A stretch of 64,000 nucleotides of DNA from Adlercreutzia hattorii (GCF_011405655.1 NZ_AP022829.1:2527001-2591000); one strand, 5' to 3'. Shown: positions 18,710-27,767, counted from the first letter of the stretch. Numbers and translations are program-made. Notes: generated from the sequence alone by a model not told the origin.

Positions 18710-18753
18710 CGACAACCTGCAGATCTTCTGGAACCACACCGCTATGTCAAAAG

Positions 18754-18987
18754 TTAGCGCACCCGGCGCAGAGAAGCGCCGCAGTTCCAGCAGGTCTCCC
18801 GGGAACCGTCGTTGTCGGCAGCGCACACGGCACAGGTGCGCCGCCCCAGCGGCACCTCCTCTGGCGTTGCGCCGGGCAGGGGCACGTCGGCCTCCTCATC
18901 GGCCAAGCGCGCCATGGCGGCGCGGATGCCCTGTACGCCCGTGATGTGCGCCACTTCCAGCGCATCTTTCCTATGATTTGCCGTCAT
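18754..18987 (-). CDS. Small zinc-ribbon protein
   Basis: 77 residues. The C terminus carries two CxxC pairs (CAVCAADNDG..ETCWNCGASL), a zinc-ribbon or rubredoxin-like knuckle. The N-terminal part is a short helical segment (MTANHRKDALEVAHITGVQG). ATG at 18987 is chosen because the longer frame runs into the divergent engB leader. It is transcribed away from engB. Function unknown. Confidence 0.6.
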   Translation of the reverse strand: MTANHRKDALEVAHITGVQGIRAAMARLADEEADVPLPGATPEEVPLGRRTCAVCAADNDGSRETCWNCGASLRRVR

Positions 18988-19070
18988 TTCCGCGCCCCTT
19001 CGCCCTTCGACCGTCCAATTCAAGTACCATGATAGCGAAATACCGCGATCCCCTCCGCGAAGGAGCACCC

Positions 19071-19655
19071 ATGAACTTCCACAACGCATCGTTTAAAGCC
19101 GCTTACGGCACCTCGGAGCAGCTGCCAGCATCCACAGGTCCCGAGGTTTCCTTCGCGGGGCGCTCGAACGTGGGCAAATCGTCGCTACTCAACAAGCTCA
19201 TGTACCGCAAGGGCCTGGCGAAGGTGTCGTCCACGCCGGGCAAGACGGCCACCATCAACTTCTACGATGTGGACGGCCACGATCTCGTGGATCTGCCCGG
19301 CTACGGATACGCGAAAGTGTCCAAAGCAGAAAAGGGCCGGTGGAGCGAGCTCATCGAGGGCTACTACAATCAAGATCGCGACTTCGCACTCGTGGTGTCG
19401 CTCATCGACATCCGCCACGAACCCTCGGCGCTCGACCGCAACATGGTTCAGTTTCTCATGGACGCCGAGCTTCCCTTCGCCATCGCGCTGACCAAAGCGG
19501 ATAAGCTGTCGAAGCAGCAGCAGATGAAGCAGCGCGCCGCCATCAAGAAGGCGCTCAAGCTGCCGGGGGGCGTGCCCATGGTGGTGACGTCGTCGGAGAA
19601 GGGCGACGGCATCGACGAGCTGCGCGCCCTCATCAACCGCGCCATCGAGAGATAA
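19071..19655 (+). CDS. engB: Ribosome biogenesis GTPase EngB/YsxC
   Basis: 194 residues of the TRAFAC GTPase class. G1 GRSNVGKSSLLN, G2 threonine in STPGKTATIN, G3 DLPGYGYAK, G4 TKADKL. The protein is known to help assemble the large ribosomal subunit. ATG at 19071 is chosen because AAGGAG lies 7 nt upstream and the preceding frame is not conserved in type. Confidence 0.95.
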   Translation: MNFHNASFKAAYGTSEQLPASTGPEVSFAGRSNVGKSSLLNKLMYRKGLAKVSSTPGKTATINFYDVDGHDLVDLPGYGYAKVSKAEKGRWSELIEGYYNQDRDFALVVSLIDIRHEPSALDRNMVQFLMDAELPFAIALTKADKLSKQQQMKQRAAIKKALKLPGGVPMVVTSSEKGDGIDELRALINRAIER

Positions 19656-19728
19656 GGGCCGCACGCCCCGAAGTTAACGCTGCGTAGTAAGCCCGCGCAA
19701 GGAGAAGAAGCTCGACTCGCAATAAAAC

Positions 19729-19837
19729 GTGGCGGGATTTCCTGATTTCCACGCTCATGCATGCTCAACGAGGTGGAAATCGGGAAATCGCGGCGATGCC
19801 GAGGACGCTGCCAATGGAAATCGGAAAATCGCGCCAC
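19729..19837. repeat. Three-unit inverted/direct repeat element
   Basis: A 24 bp unit (GTGGCG.GATTTCC.GATTTCC type) occurs once on the plus strand (19729-19752) and twice inverted (about 19772-19795 and 19815-19837). The outer two make a terminal inverted repeat of about 23 bp with four mismatches. It fills most of the 304 bp gap between engB and the transporter gene; no coding sequence is seen. Confidence 0.65.
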
Positions 19838-19854
19838 AAACGAAACTCCTCTCC

Positions 19855-19891
19855 CAAAAAGGAGAGCGCCCCAGTGGAGGATCGGGGCGCT
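19855..19891 (-). terminator. Rho-independent terminator of the TDT transporter gene
   Basis: On the minus strand AGCGCCCC and GGGGCGCT form a stem with an 11-12 nt loop, followed by CTCCTTTTT, about 70 nt after the transporter stop. Confidence 0.75.
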
Positions 19892-19959
19892 GAGGAGAGG
19901 AGGGGCCGTCGTCGGCCAGAGCAGAACGTCGGGCCGACGAGGCAATAGGTGTTCAAACG

Positions 19960-20949
19960 TTATTCGGTGACCTCGACGGTGAGAGCCGCAGGAACCTCGG
20001 GACGCGCCTTCGGGGCCTTGGCAGCCTTCGGCGTGCCGAAGAAGAACTTCATGAAGTGCACGAAGACGTAGGCGACCATCACGGCGGCGAATAGCGTCTC
20101 CACGGCGATGAGGGCCTCGATCGCCGGAAGCGCCGGGATGGAGTAGCCGGCAGCGTAGAGAGCCTGCACGCCCTTGCCGAGCGCCATCGCGGAGATGACG
20201 AAGGGGAAGGTCATGGCTGCGTAGCTCGGATAGAACTGCAGGGCGAGGAACTTCGGCACCCGGGTGACGACGCCGACGAGCATCAGCTGGCCGAGGCCCA
20301 TGAGCACGGCCACGAACACCGGGTTCGGATCAGGCATAACCGACAGATAGCCCACCAGCGACAGACCCATAGGAGCAGCATAGATGCAGAACAGGGGACG
20401 AGCGCCTTCGGGGATCTCATGCTTGATGTAGCGCATCGTCACCACGGCGAGCAGCACGAGGTAGCAAGCAAAACCGAACCAGAAAATGCCCTGGCCGAAG
20501 GCCTCGGCGCCGAAGACGGGAGACGTCACGGCCGCCACGATGATGCCCACGTAGCAAATGAAGTACGTGGGGAAGACCTCAGTGAGCTTGAAGCGGCGGA
20601 TATAGTACAGGGTGAACCACGCCATCAGCACGAAATGACCCGCCACGGCCGCGCACCACAGCCCGAAGGCCGGCACGATAGCCGCGGGAGCAAGGTAGCC
20701 AGCCAGCTGCATCAGCGTCATGAAGAACGTGGCGGAAACACTTGCGAAGACGGAGTTCTTCATATCCTCGCGAAGCATGGAGGGGAACATGATCAGCTTG
20801 GCGATGAGCATAGCCACCAGGAAGAGAGACAACGCCCCGCAAGCAATGTGGGCGATCTCGGCATAGGGTTGAAGCAGGTTGCCCAAAGCAGCCAGGCCCA
20901 GGGCCACACCCGCTGTGGGGATGGGTACTTTCTTGATAATGTCGCGCAT
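19960..20949 (-). CDS. TDT family (TehA/SLAC1-type) transporter
   Basis: 329 residues with about ten hydrophobic segments and a lysine/alanine-rich cytoplasmic tail. The helix pattern and segments such as PIPTAGVALGLAALGNLL and AWFTLYYIRRFKLTEVFPTYFICYVG match the tellurite-resistance/dicarboxylate transporter family, which includes C4-dicarboxylate carriers and anion channels. The substrate cannot be read from sequence. The start at MRDIIKKVP follows AAAGGTG. Divergent from a LysR gene, which probably controls it. Confidence 0.82.
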   Translation of the reverse strand: MRDIIKKVPIPTAGVALGLAALGNLLQPYAEIAHIACGALSLFLVAMLIAKLIMFPSMLREDMKNSVFASVSATFFMTLMQLAGYLAPAAIVPAFGLWCAAVAGHFVLMAWFTLYYIRRFKLTEVFPTYFICYVGIIVAAVTSPVFGAEAFGQGIFWFGFACYLVLLAVVTMRYIKHEIPEGARPLFCIYAAPMGLSLVGYLSVMPDPNPVFVAVLMGLGQLMLVGVVTRVPKFLALQFYPSYAAMTFPFVISAMALGKGVQALYAAGYSIPALPAIEALIAVETLFAAVMVAYVFVHFMKFFFGTPKAAKAPKARPEVPAALTVEVTE

Positions 20950-21159
20950 AGAGCACCTTTCGTCGGGGCCTTTGGGGCCGGAAATGTCTCGACCACGAAT
21001 CACCGGAAGTAACGCAGTGACCCGCAGGAGTGAAGTGGCTTTATTATGCGCGGTTTCTTACCAAAAGAAAACTTATATATCATTATGTGCCCATTAGCAA
21101 AGTTTATTGATATGCTACCGAGGCCCTCGAGGAACAACCGCATCGCAGAAGGAGGCGCT
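20950..21159. promoter_or_regulatory. Shared control region between the transporter and LysR genes
   Basis: 210 bp between divergent starts, with an AT-rich island (about 21055-21115) in a GC-rich genome. Within it ATATCA (about 21076) and TGATAT (about 21109) are inverted. LysR regulators typically bind such regions and act on the divergent gene. The exact site is inferred, not shown. Confidence 0.4.
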
Positions 21160-22041
21160 ATGCAGGATTTTCGCGTAAAGACCTTCCTCACCGTGTGCCG
21201 TACTCTGAACTACACCCGAGCCGCCGAGGAGCTGGCGCTCACCCAGCCGGCCGTCTCCCAGCACATCACGTATCTGGAACGCGAGTACGGTGCGAAGCTG
21301 TTCACCTACCATCGCAAAAAACTGGAGCTGACGCCGGCGGGACGTGTTTTGCGCGACGGGCTGGCCACCATGGCCCACGACGATTTGCTGCTGCATGAGC
21401 GCATCGGGGAGGTGGCCCATGGCGCCACGGTCAAGCTGCGCATCGGCATGACGCTGACCGCCGGCGAGTACGTGGTGGCCCGGCCCCTCGCCCGCTGCCT
21501 GGCTGCTCGGCCCGACATCCAGGTCACCGTGCGCTCGGGAGGAACGCAGCGTTTGCTGGAGCTCCTCGATGCCGGGACCATCGATTGTGCCTTCGTGGAA
21601 GGGCTCTTCGACAAGGCCCGCTACGCCTCGCGACCCTTCTCGTCCGAGCGTTTGGTGCCCATTTGCGCGGCCGAGCATCGCTTCCCGCGTACGCCGCGCA
21701 CCCTGGAAGACCTCTTGGGCGAACGGCTCATTCTGCGCGAGGAGGGCAGCGGCAGCCGCAACGTGCTTGTCCACGCGCTCGCTCAGCGCAATCTCTCGCC
21801 CGCTTCCTTCGCCGACCATTTCGTCGTGGAAAGCCTCGATATCATCAAGATATTCGTACAGGCCGACCTGGGCATCTCCTTCGTTTACGAGGCCGCCGTG
21901 CAGCGGGAGGTGCAAGAGGGCACGCTGCGCGTTATCCCCCTTTCCGATGCGGGTATCTTCCACGACATCAGCTTCATTTACCTGCGCGACAGCATCTACG
22001 AGCAGGATATGGAAGATCTTTTCGAAGCGCTCAAAGTATAG
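21160..22041 (+). CDS. LysR family transcriptional regulator
   Basis: 293 residues. The N-terminal winged HTH (FLTVCRTLNYTRAAEELALTQPAVSQHITYLEREYGAKLF) is canonical LysR; the remainder is a periplasmic-binding-like effector domain. The start at MQDFRVKTF follows GAAGGAGG. The divergent TDT transporter is the likely target. A bidirectional terminator follows. Confidence 0.93.
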   Translation: MQDFRVKTFLTVCRTLNYTRAAEELALTQPAVSQHITYLEREYGAKLFTYHRKKLELTPAGRVLRDGLATMAHDDLLLHERIGEVAHGATVKLRIGMTLTAGEYVVARPLARCLAARPDIQVTVRSGGTQRLLELLDAGTIDCAFVEGLFDKARYASRPFSSERLVPICAAEHRFPRTPRTLEDLLGERLILREEGSGSRNVLVHALAQRNLSPASFADHFVVESLDIIKIFVQADLGISFVYEAAVQREVQEGTLRVIPLSDAGIFHDISFIYLRDSIYEQDMEDLFEALKV

Positions 22042-22059
22042 CTTCCATCCCACCCCCAC

Positions 22060-22095
22060 AAAAAAGGCGCTCCGCGTTGTCGCGAAGCGCCTTTC
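22060..22095. terminator. Bidirectional terminator between the LysR gene and guaB
   Basis: The stem AAGGCGCTTCGCG/CGCGGAGCGCCTT with a 4 nt loop is followed on the minus strand by a T6 run, making it a good guaB terminator. On the plus strand it has a shorter T tract. Confidence 0.85.
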
Positions 22096-22142
22096 GGCAA
22101 TCCCAGAGTTTGGCGATGCGCCTGCGCGCCGCCAAGCGAGTC

Positions 22143-23660
22143 CTAGCGGGTGTTGCTCGCGTAGGGAGCCTTGTCCTTCAGCAACACGTCGTGGGCGCCG
22201 CCCTCTACGATGGAGGTGGCGGACACCAGCGTGAGCTTCGCCTTGTCCTGGAACTCGGGGATGGTGAGCGCGCCGCAGTTGCACATGGTGCTCTTCAGCT
22301 TCAGCAGGGTGATGGCCATGTTGTCCTTCAGGCTACCGGCGTAGGGCACGTACGAATCGACGCCCTCCTCGAAGGACAGCGACTTCTTGCCGCCCAAATC
22401 GTAGCGGCCCCAATTTCGGGCGCGGGCACTCCCCTCGCCCCAGTACTCCTTCATGTAGGTGCCGTTCACCATGACCTTGGCCGAAGGGCTCTCGTCGAAG
22501 CGGGCGAAGTAGCGGCCCAGCATGACAAAGTCGGCGCCCATGGCCAACGCGAGCGAGATGTGGTGGTCGTAGACGATGCCGCCGTCGGAGCAGATGGGCA
22601 CGTAGACGCCGGTCTCGCGGAAGTACTCGTCGCGGGCCTTCGCCACTTCAATGGTCGCGGTGGCCTGACCGCGACCGATGCCCTTGGTCTCGCGGGTGAT
22701 GCAGATGGAGCCGCCACCGATGCCGATCTTCACGAAGTCGGCGCCCGCATCGGCGAGGAAGCGGAAGCCCTCGGCGTCCACCACGTTGCCCGCGCCGATC
22801 TTCACATCGTTGCCGTAGTGCTCGCGCACCCACTCGATGGTCATCTTCTGCCAGTCAGAATAGCCCTCGGAGCTATCGATGCACAGCACGTCGGCGCCGG
22901 CCTCGACAAGCGCCGGCACGCGCTCGGCGTAGTCGCGGGAGTTGATGCCCGCGCCCACCATGTAGCGCTTGTGGGCGTCCAAAAGCTCGTCGGGATTGGA
23001 CTTGTGGGAGTCGTAGTCCTTGCGGAATACGAGCGCCACCAGATGGTCGTCGGCATCCACGATGGGCAGCGAGTTCAACTTGTGATCCCAGATGATATCG
23101 TTGGCGGCCTTCAGAGAGGTGCCATCCGGAGCCACCACGAGCTTCTCGCGCGGCGTCATGAAGTCGGCCACCTTCTCGTCCATGGACATGCGGGAGAGGC
23201 GGTAGTCGCGCTCGGTCACGATGCCGAGCAGCTTGCCGTGGGCGCTTCCGTCGTCGGTGACAGGCATCGTGGAGTGGCCGTACTGCTCCTTCAAAGCCAC
23301 TACCTGCTCGAGCGTCATGTCGGGGGAAAGGTTTGCGTCAGAGGTGACGAAGCCGGCCTTGTAGTCCTTCACGCGGGCCACCATAGCGGCCTCGTCTTCG
23401 ATGGATTGGTTGCCGTAGATGAACGACAGACCGCCCTCGGTGGCGAGCGCCACGGCCATCTTGTCGTCGGACACGGCAGCCATAATGGCGGAAACCATCG
23501 GCACGGAAAGCGAGAGCGGGCACTCCTCCTCGCCCTTGCGGTACTTCACCAACGGGGTCTTCAGGCTGACGCGCGCCGGAATGCAATCGGCCGGCGTATG
23601 GCCCGGAACCAGCAGGTACTCGTTGAATGTGCGGGACGGTTCATCGAAATAGTAGGCCAC
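22143..23660 (-). CDS. guaB: IMP dehydrogenase
   Basis: 505 residues. It oxidises IMP to XMP with NAD, the committed step to guanine nucleotides. The catalytic loop is [13 protein letters not shown] with the nucleophilic cysteine. The flap, the [12 protein letters not shown] phosphate-binding region and a CBS-domain pair (about residues 100-220) are present. The start is GTG at 23660, with GAAGGAG upstream. It belongs to the less common GuaB branch with long insertions (for example [19 protein letters not shown] in place of the usual MGSLGAM flap start). Confidence 0.93.
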   Translation of the reverse strand: MAYYFDEPSRTFNEYLLVPGHTPADCIPARVSLKTPLVKYRKGEEECPLSLSVPMVSAIMAAVSDDKMAVALATEGGLSFIYGNQSIEDEAAMVARVKDYKAGFVTSDANLSPDMTLEQVVALKEQYGHSTMPVTDDGSAHGKLLGIVTERDYRLSRMSMDEKVADFMTPREKLVVAPDGTSLKAANDIIWDHKLNSLPIVDADDHLVALVFRKDYDSHKSNPDELLDAHKRYMVGAGINSRDYAERVPALVEAGADVLCIDSSEGYSDWQKMTIEWVREHYGNDVKIGAGNVVDAEGFRFLADAGADFVKIGIGGGSICITRETKGIGRGQATATIEVAKARDEYFRETGVYVPICSDGGIVYDHHISLALAMGADFVMLGRYFARFDESPSAKVMVNGTYMKEYWGEGSARARNWGRYDLGGKKSLSFEEGVDSYVPYAGSLKDNMAITLLKLKSTMCNCGALTIPEFQDKAKLTLVSATSIVEGGAHDVLLKDKAPYASNTR

Positions 23661-23732
23661 GGCTGCGCTCCTTCTTCCACTCGGTGCCCTAACGGGGACG
23701 GGCGGCCGTCGGTGCCACGACGACCAAGTGTT

Positions 23733-24089
23733 TCAACCCATGCTCCCCGCAATGAGTAATTGACTTATTATAGGCCGAGACGGGACCCGGTGCCAGACCC
23801 GCCGCAGACCCGCGCCATTTTTTCGGCAGCGGTCGGCCGCGACGAGCGCGAGCACCGAAAAAGGGAAGGAGCCCCGAGAGGCTCCTTCTTGTCGCATTTG
23901 GCGTTTCCACGCCTGCTTGGCGCGGGCTCGGCTGTACTTCGCCGAACCATGGGCGCCGTGCCCGCAGGCGAACCCGTTGTAGCGCGGCTTGCTCGCCAGC
24001 GTCGCTTCCTCGGCCGACTGTCGCCACACGACGTTGCCCTTCGGCTTTACCGGCTGCACCGGGTGCGCCTTCTTGCGCTTCTTCGACAT
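23733..24089 (-). CDS. Small basic hypothetical protein; frame runs through a terminator
   Basis: 118 residues. The first 60 or so (MSKKRKKAHPVQPVKPKG ... NGFACGHGAHG) are basic and begin after an excellent site, AAGGAGGTGAGGA. The frame then continues across a hairpin that looks like its own terminator (23870-23893), and the remaining C terminus has no family character. The original protein may have ended near the hairpin and lost its stop. Function unknown. Confidence 0.5.
   Translation of the reverse strand: MSKKRKKAHPVQPVKPKGNVVWRQSAEEATLASKPRYNGFACGHGAHGSAKYSRARAKQAWKRQMRQEGASRGSFPFSVLALVAADRCRKNGAGLRRVWHRVPSRPIISQLLIAGSMG
23767..23772 (-). promoter_or_regulatory. guaB: -10 hexamer of guaB
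   Basis: TATAAT on the minus strand about 105 nt before the guaB start; the -35 is weak. Confidence 0.4.
23858..23893 (-). terminator. Terminator-like hairpin inside the small basic ORF
   Basis: On the minus strand AAGGAGCC-tctcgg-GGCTCCTT is followed by CCCTTTTTC, a good intrinsic terminator. It lies within the open frame of the small basic protein rather than after it. Confidence 0.65.
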
Positions 24090-24234
24090 TCCTCTCACCT
24101 CCTTCACGCTATGACTTTCTCAGCGAAGGCATTCTAGCAGAATCTGGCCGGTCAGAGCCATTCCGCGCTCGACTGTTTGCGAGCTGGGAGGGGAGCTAAG
24201 CGTCTGAAGCCGCCGCAATCCGCTGGGTGCAACC

Positions 24235-25044
24235 TCAGTTGCCGCCGAGCGCCTCCTCGATGATGGCGTTCACGGCGACCGGGTTGTCGGCGTTGGGGTT
24301 ATGGGCGGCGCCCTCTATCCAGCGAATGGGCAAGCCGGTGCGCGCTGACCACAGCTCGTTGTACTTGCGAATGAACCCGGTGCGGTCCAGCTCGCCCACG
24401 ATGAGCACAAGCGCAGCCGTGGGCTCGGCGTACTCGTCGCTTCTCACCACGTCGGCCAGCATGGCGAAGCCGTGGGCGGAAAGCCGGCAGTACTCGTCCT
24501 TCTCGTAGCCGGCCAGGATCGAGCTCATGATGGCGCGGCCCTCGGGAGTCGCGGCGTTGCCCTCGGCGCTCGTGCGCTTCAACGTGCCCCATGGGTACAG
24601 GCGAAACATCCGCGTCACGAAGGGCAGGCAGGCCAGCTCCCAGCTTTTGTAGTAGCCGCGGCCGAGAGGTGCGGAATCCACCGACACGATGCCGCGGGAG
24701 CGCCCGGGGAACAGCCCGTCGAACACCTGGGCCACATAGCCGCCCATGGACTGCCCCACGAGCAGGGGCGCCTGCACCCCTTCCGCATCCATAATGACGC
24801 CGAGCCACCGGGCCAGATCTTCCAGCGAGAAGTCCAGCGGAAACGGGCGCGACGCCCCATGGGCCGGCGCGTCCCACACCAGGCAGTTTGCGCGACCCTC
24901 GAAATACGCGATCTGCGGCGCGAACAGACGACGATCCGCCGTAAGCCCCGGCAGGAACACCACCCACGGCCGCGCCGCATCCGAACCCTCGCTCACCTCG
25001 TAGACGATGGTTCCCCGCCCTGTATCATAGCGCTTCTCGATCAT
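24235..25044 (-). CDS. Alpha/beta hydrolase
   Basis: 269 residues. The nucleophile elbow LLVGQSMGGYVAQ (GxSxG), the oxyanion segment VVFLPGLTADRR, an acid in LVLIVGELDRTG and the late histidine in EGAAHNPNADNP make a complete catalytic set. The overall form resembles esterase/C-C hydrolase types; the substrate is unknown. ATG at 25044 is preceded by AGGAAG; the longer frame is a GC-rich, arginine/alanine-rich read-through over tandem repeats. Confidence 0.88.
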   Translation of the reverse strand: MIEKRYDTGRGTIVYEVSEGSDAARPWVVFLPGLTADRRLFAPQIAYFEGRANCLVWDAPAHGASRPFPLDFSLEDLARWLGVIMDAEGVQAPLLVGQSMGGYVAQVFDGLFPGRSRGIVSVDSAPLGRGYYKSWELACLPFVTRMFRLYPWGTLKRTSAEGNAATPEGRAIMSSILAGYEKDEYCRLSAHGFAMLADVVRSDEYAEPTAALVLIVGELDRTGFIRKYNELWSARTGLPIRWIEGAAHNPNADNPVAVNAIIEEALGGN

Positions 25045-25101
25045 GCCGCTTCCTCTCTGCGCCCTTGCCGTCCCGGACACCTTGCGCGCCCTTGCCGTAG
25101 C

Positions 25102-25172
25102 CGCCCGTCCTGCCCGACCTTGCCGCGCCCGACCGCTCCGGTCGCCCGTCCTGCCCGACCTTGCCGCGCCCG
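25102..25172. repeat. GC-rich direct repeat, 30 bp units with 41 bp period
   Basis: The 30 bp unit starting CGCCCGTCCTGCCCGACC occurs at 25102-25131 and 25143-25172 without mismatch. It lies upstream of the hydrolase; related fragments nearby (CGCCCTTGCCG) suggest slippage of a simple GC-rich sequence. Confidence 0.7.
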
Positions 25173-25252
25173 CGATGCCTTCCCCGTCCGTCACGTCCAT
25201 TCGATTCGCGCCCATTCTACCGCAGCGGGCCGCCGCGCCCTTCCCTCCCCAT

Positions 25253-25285
25253 GAAAAAGCGACCGCCCCGAAGGACGGCCGCTTC
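25253..25285 (-). terminator. Terminator of the rubrerythrin gene
   Basis: On the minus strand GCGGCCGTCC-ttcg-GGGCGGTCGC is followed by TTTTTCAT, directly after the rubrerythrin stop. Confidence 0.8.
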
Positions 25286-25311
25286 CATGATGCAGGGTTT
25301 CCGCTGTTGAA

Positions 25312-25920
25312 TTAGAACTTGCGGAACTTGTCGGCCGGGGTGAAGCAGATGGGGCACTTCTCGAAGTCGTCGCCCTTGTGGATGTAACCGCAGATGGGGC
25401 ACAGGTAGTAGGCCTCATCGGTGGGGGCGTCGATGTTGTTGTAGGCGTCCATGTACAGCTCAGCGTGCACGGCCTCGGCCAGCTTGGCACGGGTGAACAC
25501 GAACTCGGCCTTCTTGTTGCCCTCCTCCTGAGCGACCTTGATGAAGCTCGGGTACATGTCGGAGGTCTCGTAGATCTCGCCCAGGGCACCGGCGATGAGG
25601 TTCAGGTCGGTGGCGATGCCCTCGGCCTCGGGAGCGGCGGGGCGCTCGTAGCCCGGCTCGATCTCGGCGATCACGCCGGCCTCAAGGCCGATGTGGATCT
25701 GCTCGGCGGCGCTGGTGGCCTCGAACAGGCGGGCGATCTGGTCGAAGCCCTGCTCCTTAGCGGCGGCGGCGCAGGCGGCGTACTTGGCGGATGCGCCGGT
25801 CTCGCCACACACGGCGGCCTTCAGGTTCTCGAGGGTGGTGCCCACCTCGGTGATGGACTCGGGGACCACGTTGAAGTTGCTGGAGTTCTCAGCAGTGGGG
25901 ATAACGTCACGCAGATTCAT
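25312..25920 (-). CDS. rbr: Rubrerythrin
   Basis: 202 residues. The N-terminal four-helix ferritin-like domain carries the diiron ligands (ETGASAKYAACAAAA, SAAEQIHI, ALGEIYET, KLAEAVHAELY). The C terminus is a rubredoxin-like FeS4 site with CPICG and CPIC pairs. In anaerobes rubrerythrin reduces hydrogen peroxide with electrons from NADH or rubredoxin. The start at MNLRDVIPT follows GAAAGGAAG. A long upstream frame joined to it is an unrelated antisense of the aminopeptidase. Confidence 0.95.
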   Translation of the reverse strand: MNLRDVIPTAENSSNFNVVPESITEVGTTLENLKAAVCGETGASAKYAACAAAAKEQGFDQIARLFEATSAAEQIHIGLEAGVIAEIEPGYERPAAPEAEGIATDLNLIAGALGEIYETSDMYPSFIKVAQEEGNKKAEFVFTRAKLAEAVHAELYMDAYNNIDAPTDEAYYLCPICGYIHKGDDFEKCPICFTPADKFRKF

Positions 25921-25969
25921 GGAATCTTCCTTTCTTAAGCATCGACGACATCGTCTCAATGTCTGGGCC

Positions 25970-25975
25970 ATTATA
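25970..25975 (-). promoter_or_regulatory. rbr: -10 hexamer of the rubrerythrin gene
   Basis: A perfect TATAAT on the minus strand 50 nt upstream of the start. No good -35 at 17 nt, so an activator may be needed. Confidence 0.5.
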
Positions 25976-26085
25976 GTACGGAGCTCCCGCTTCGCGCATC
26001 GAGAAAACAGGATGTAACAATTTCCGAACTTTTCCCCATAGATTGGTTCATACTGTGTTCGATCACACAAGAGAAAGGAAGTTTC

Positions 26086-27510
26086 GTGGAACGCGAAGTG
26101 GCTTGGAAGAAGTACGACGAGGCAGCATCGGCCGAGGTTGAGGCGCTGGCTGCTGACTACATCAACTTCATCTCCGACAACAAGACCGAGCGCGAGTGTG
26201 CTGCGGCCGCCATTGCCGCGGCCGAGGACGCCGGCTACGATTCGCTGGCCGATTGCATCACCACCGGCACGCCCGTGGGTCCTGGCAGCAAGCTGTGGGC
26301 CTGTGCCCAGGGCAAGGCGGTCATCCTCGTGCACGTGGGGGCCGCGCCGATCTCCGAGGGCATGAACATCTTGGGAGCGCACATCGACTCGCCGCGCCTC
26401 GACATCAAGCAGAACCCACTGTACGAGGCCAACGACTTCGCGCTTTTGGACACTCACTATTACGGAGGCATCAAGAACTACCAGTGGACGGCGCTGCCCT
26501 TGGCGCTGCACGGCGTGGTGGCGACCACCGACGGCGAGGTGATAGAGGTGAACATCGGCGACGACCCGGCCGACCCGGTGTTCTGCGTGACCGACCTGCT
26601 GCCGCATTTGGGCTCCCAGCAGATGGACAAGAAGGGCGCAAAGGTCGTGGAAGGCGAGGACTTGGACGTGCTCGTGGGCAACCGCCCGCTCTTGAGCACC
26701 GCCGATTCCTCTGACTCCGCCGATGCGACCGAAGCCCCCAAGGATCCTGTGAAGGCTCGGGTGCTGGCCATTCTGGCCGACAAGTACGGCATCGCCGAGG
26801 AGGACTTCCTCTCCGCCGAGCTGGAAGCGGTGCCGGCCGGCCGCGCCCGCGACCTCGGGTTCGACCGCTCCATGGTCATCGGCTACGGCCAGGATGATCG
26901 CGTCTGCGCCTACACCTCGCTCGTGGCCCAACTGGCCTTGGGCGACGACGTGCCCGCCCGCACCGCCGTCTGCGTGCTCGTGGACAAAGAGGAGATCGGC
27001 AGCGTGGGCGCCTCGGGCATGGCCTCGATGTTCTTCGAGAACACCATCGCCGAGATCATGGCGCTTGCCGGCGAGAGCAGCCCACTTCGCCTGCGCCGCG
27101 CCCTCACCCGCTCGCGCATGCTGTCCTCGGACGTGTCCGCCGGCTTCGACCCGGCCTACGCAAGCGTCTTCGAGGCGAAGAACTCCGCCTACCTGGGGCG
27201 CGGCCTCGTGTTCAACAAGTACACCGGCTCCCGTGGCAAGAGCGGATCGAACGACGCCTCGGCCGAGTACGTCGCGCTGGTGCGCCGCATCATGGACGAC
27301 GCGGGCGTAAGTTTCCAAACCGCGGAGCTGGGACGGGTGGATGCCGGCGGCGGCGGAACCATCGCCTACATCCCCGCGAAATACGGCATGGACGTCATCG
27401 ACTCCGGCGTGCCCGTGCTTTCGATGCACTCCCCCTGGGAAGTCACCAGCAAAGCCGACATCTACGAAGCCCGCCGCGGCTACGAAGCCTTCCTGCGCGC
27501 GGAGGGCTAG
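26086..27510 (+). CDS. M18 family metallo-aminopeptidase
   Basis: 474 residues with GTG start after AAAGGAAG. M18 metal ligands are visible: GAHIDSPRLDIK (first histidine and aspartate), DKEEIGSVGASG (catalytic and binding glutamates), ASVFEAKNSAYLGRG and MHSPWEVTSKADIY (terminal histidine). The family removes N-terminal residues from peptides in the cytoplasm and assembles as a dodecamer. Divergent from the rubrerythrin gene. Confidence 0.92.
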   Translation: MEREVAWKKYDEAASAEVEALAADYINFISDNKTERECAAAAIAAAEDAGYDSLADCITTGTPVGPGSKLWACAQGKAVILVHVGAAPISEGMNILGAHIDSPRLDIKQNPLYEANDFALLDTHYYGGIKNYQWTALPLALHGVVATTDGEVIEVNIGDDPADPVFCVTDLLPHLGSQQMDKKGAKVVEGEDLDVLVGNRPLLSTADSSDSADATEAPKDPVKARVLAILADKYGIAEEDFLSAELEAVPAGRARDLGFDRSMVIGYGQDDRVCAYTSLVAQLALGDDVPARTAVCVLVDKEEIGSVGASGMASMFFENTIAEIMALAGESSPLRLRRALTRSRMLSSDVSAGFDPAYASVFEAKNSAYLGRGLVFNKYTGSRGKSGSNDASAEYVALVRRIMDDAGVSFQTAELGRVDAGGGGTIAYIPAKYGMDVIDSGVPVLSMHSPWEVTSKADIYEARRGYEAFLRAEG

Positions 27511-27556
27511 CGGGGAAGCCGGATCCCCCGCGACAATCGGCGGCCATTTGCAGAGC

Positions 27557-27710
27557 GGTTTTTTCGAGTTGTTAGAGTTCGGGACGAGCGCTCGAAAGAA
27601 TCGGCTGCAGAGGATCGTACAGCGACCTGGGATTTCGCCGTCGCTTTCCCTGGATCAAGCGGCAAGGGGTCCTTTCCTGCCTCCCATAACTCTAACAAGT
27701 CGAAATTCTT
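27557..27710. repeat. MITE-like element, copy C
   Basis: 154 bp with left end GGTTTTTTCGAGTTGTTAGA and right end AACTCTAACAAGTCGAAATT, as in copies A and B. It sits between the convergent aminopeptidase and carbamate kinase genes. No coding sequence inside. Confidence 0.65.
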
Positions 27711-27713
27711 GCA

Positions 27714-27749
27714 TAAAAAGGGGCGGCTCCTTATCCCGGAGCCGCCCCT
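27714..27749 (-). terminator. Terminator of the carbamate kinase gene
   Basis: On the minus strand GGGGCGGCTCC-gggataa-GGAGCCGCCCC is followed by TTTTTATG. A strong 11 bp stem about 20 nt after the stop. Confidence 0.9.
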
Positions 27750-27767
27750 TGGCTTGTAGATCGTTGC

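Noticed and set aside
18393-18753. T-box leader for leuS
   Set aside because: No T-box sequence or specifier hairpin was recognised; the gap is occupied mainly by the repeat element.
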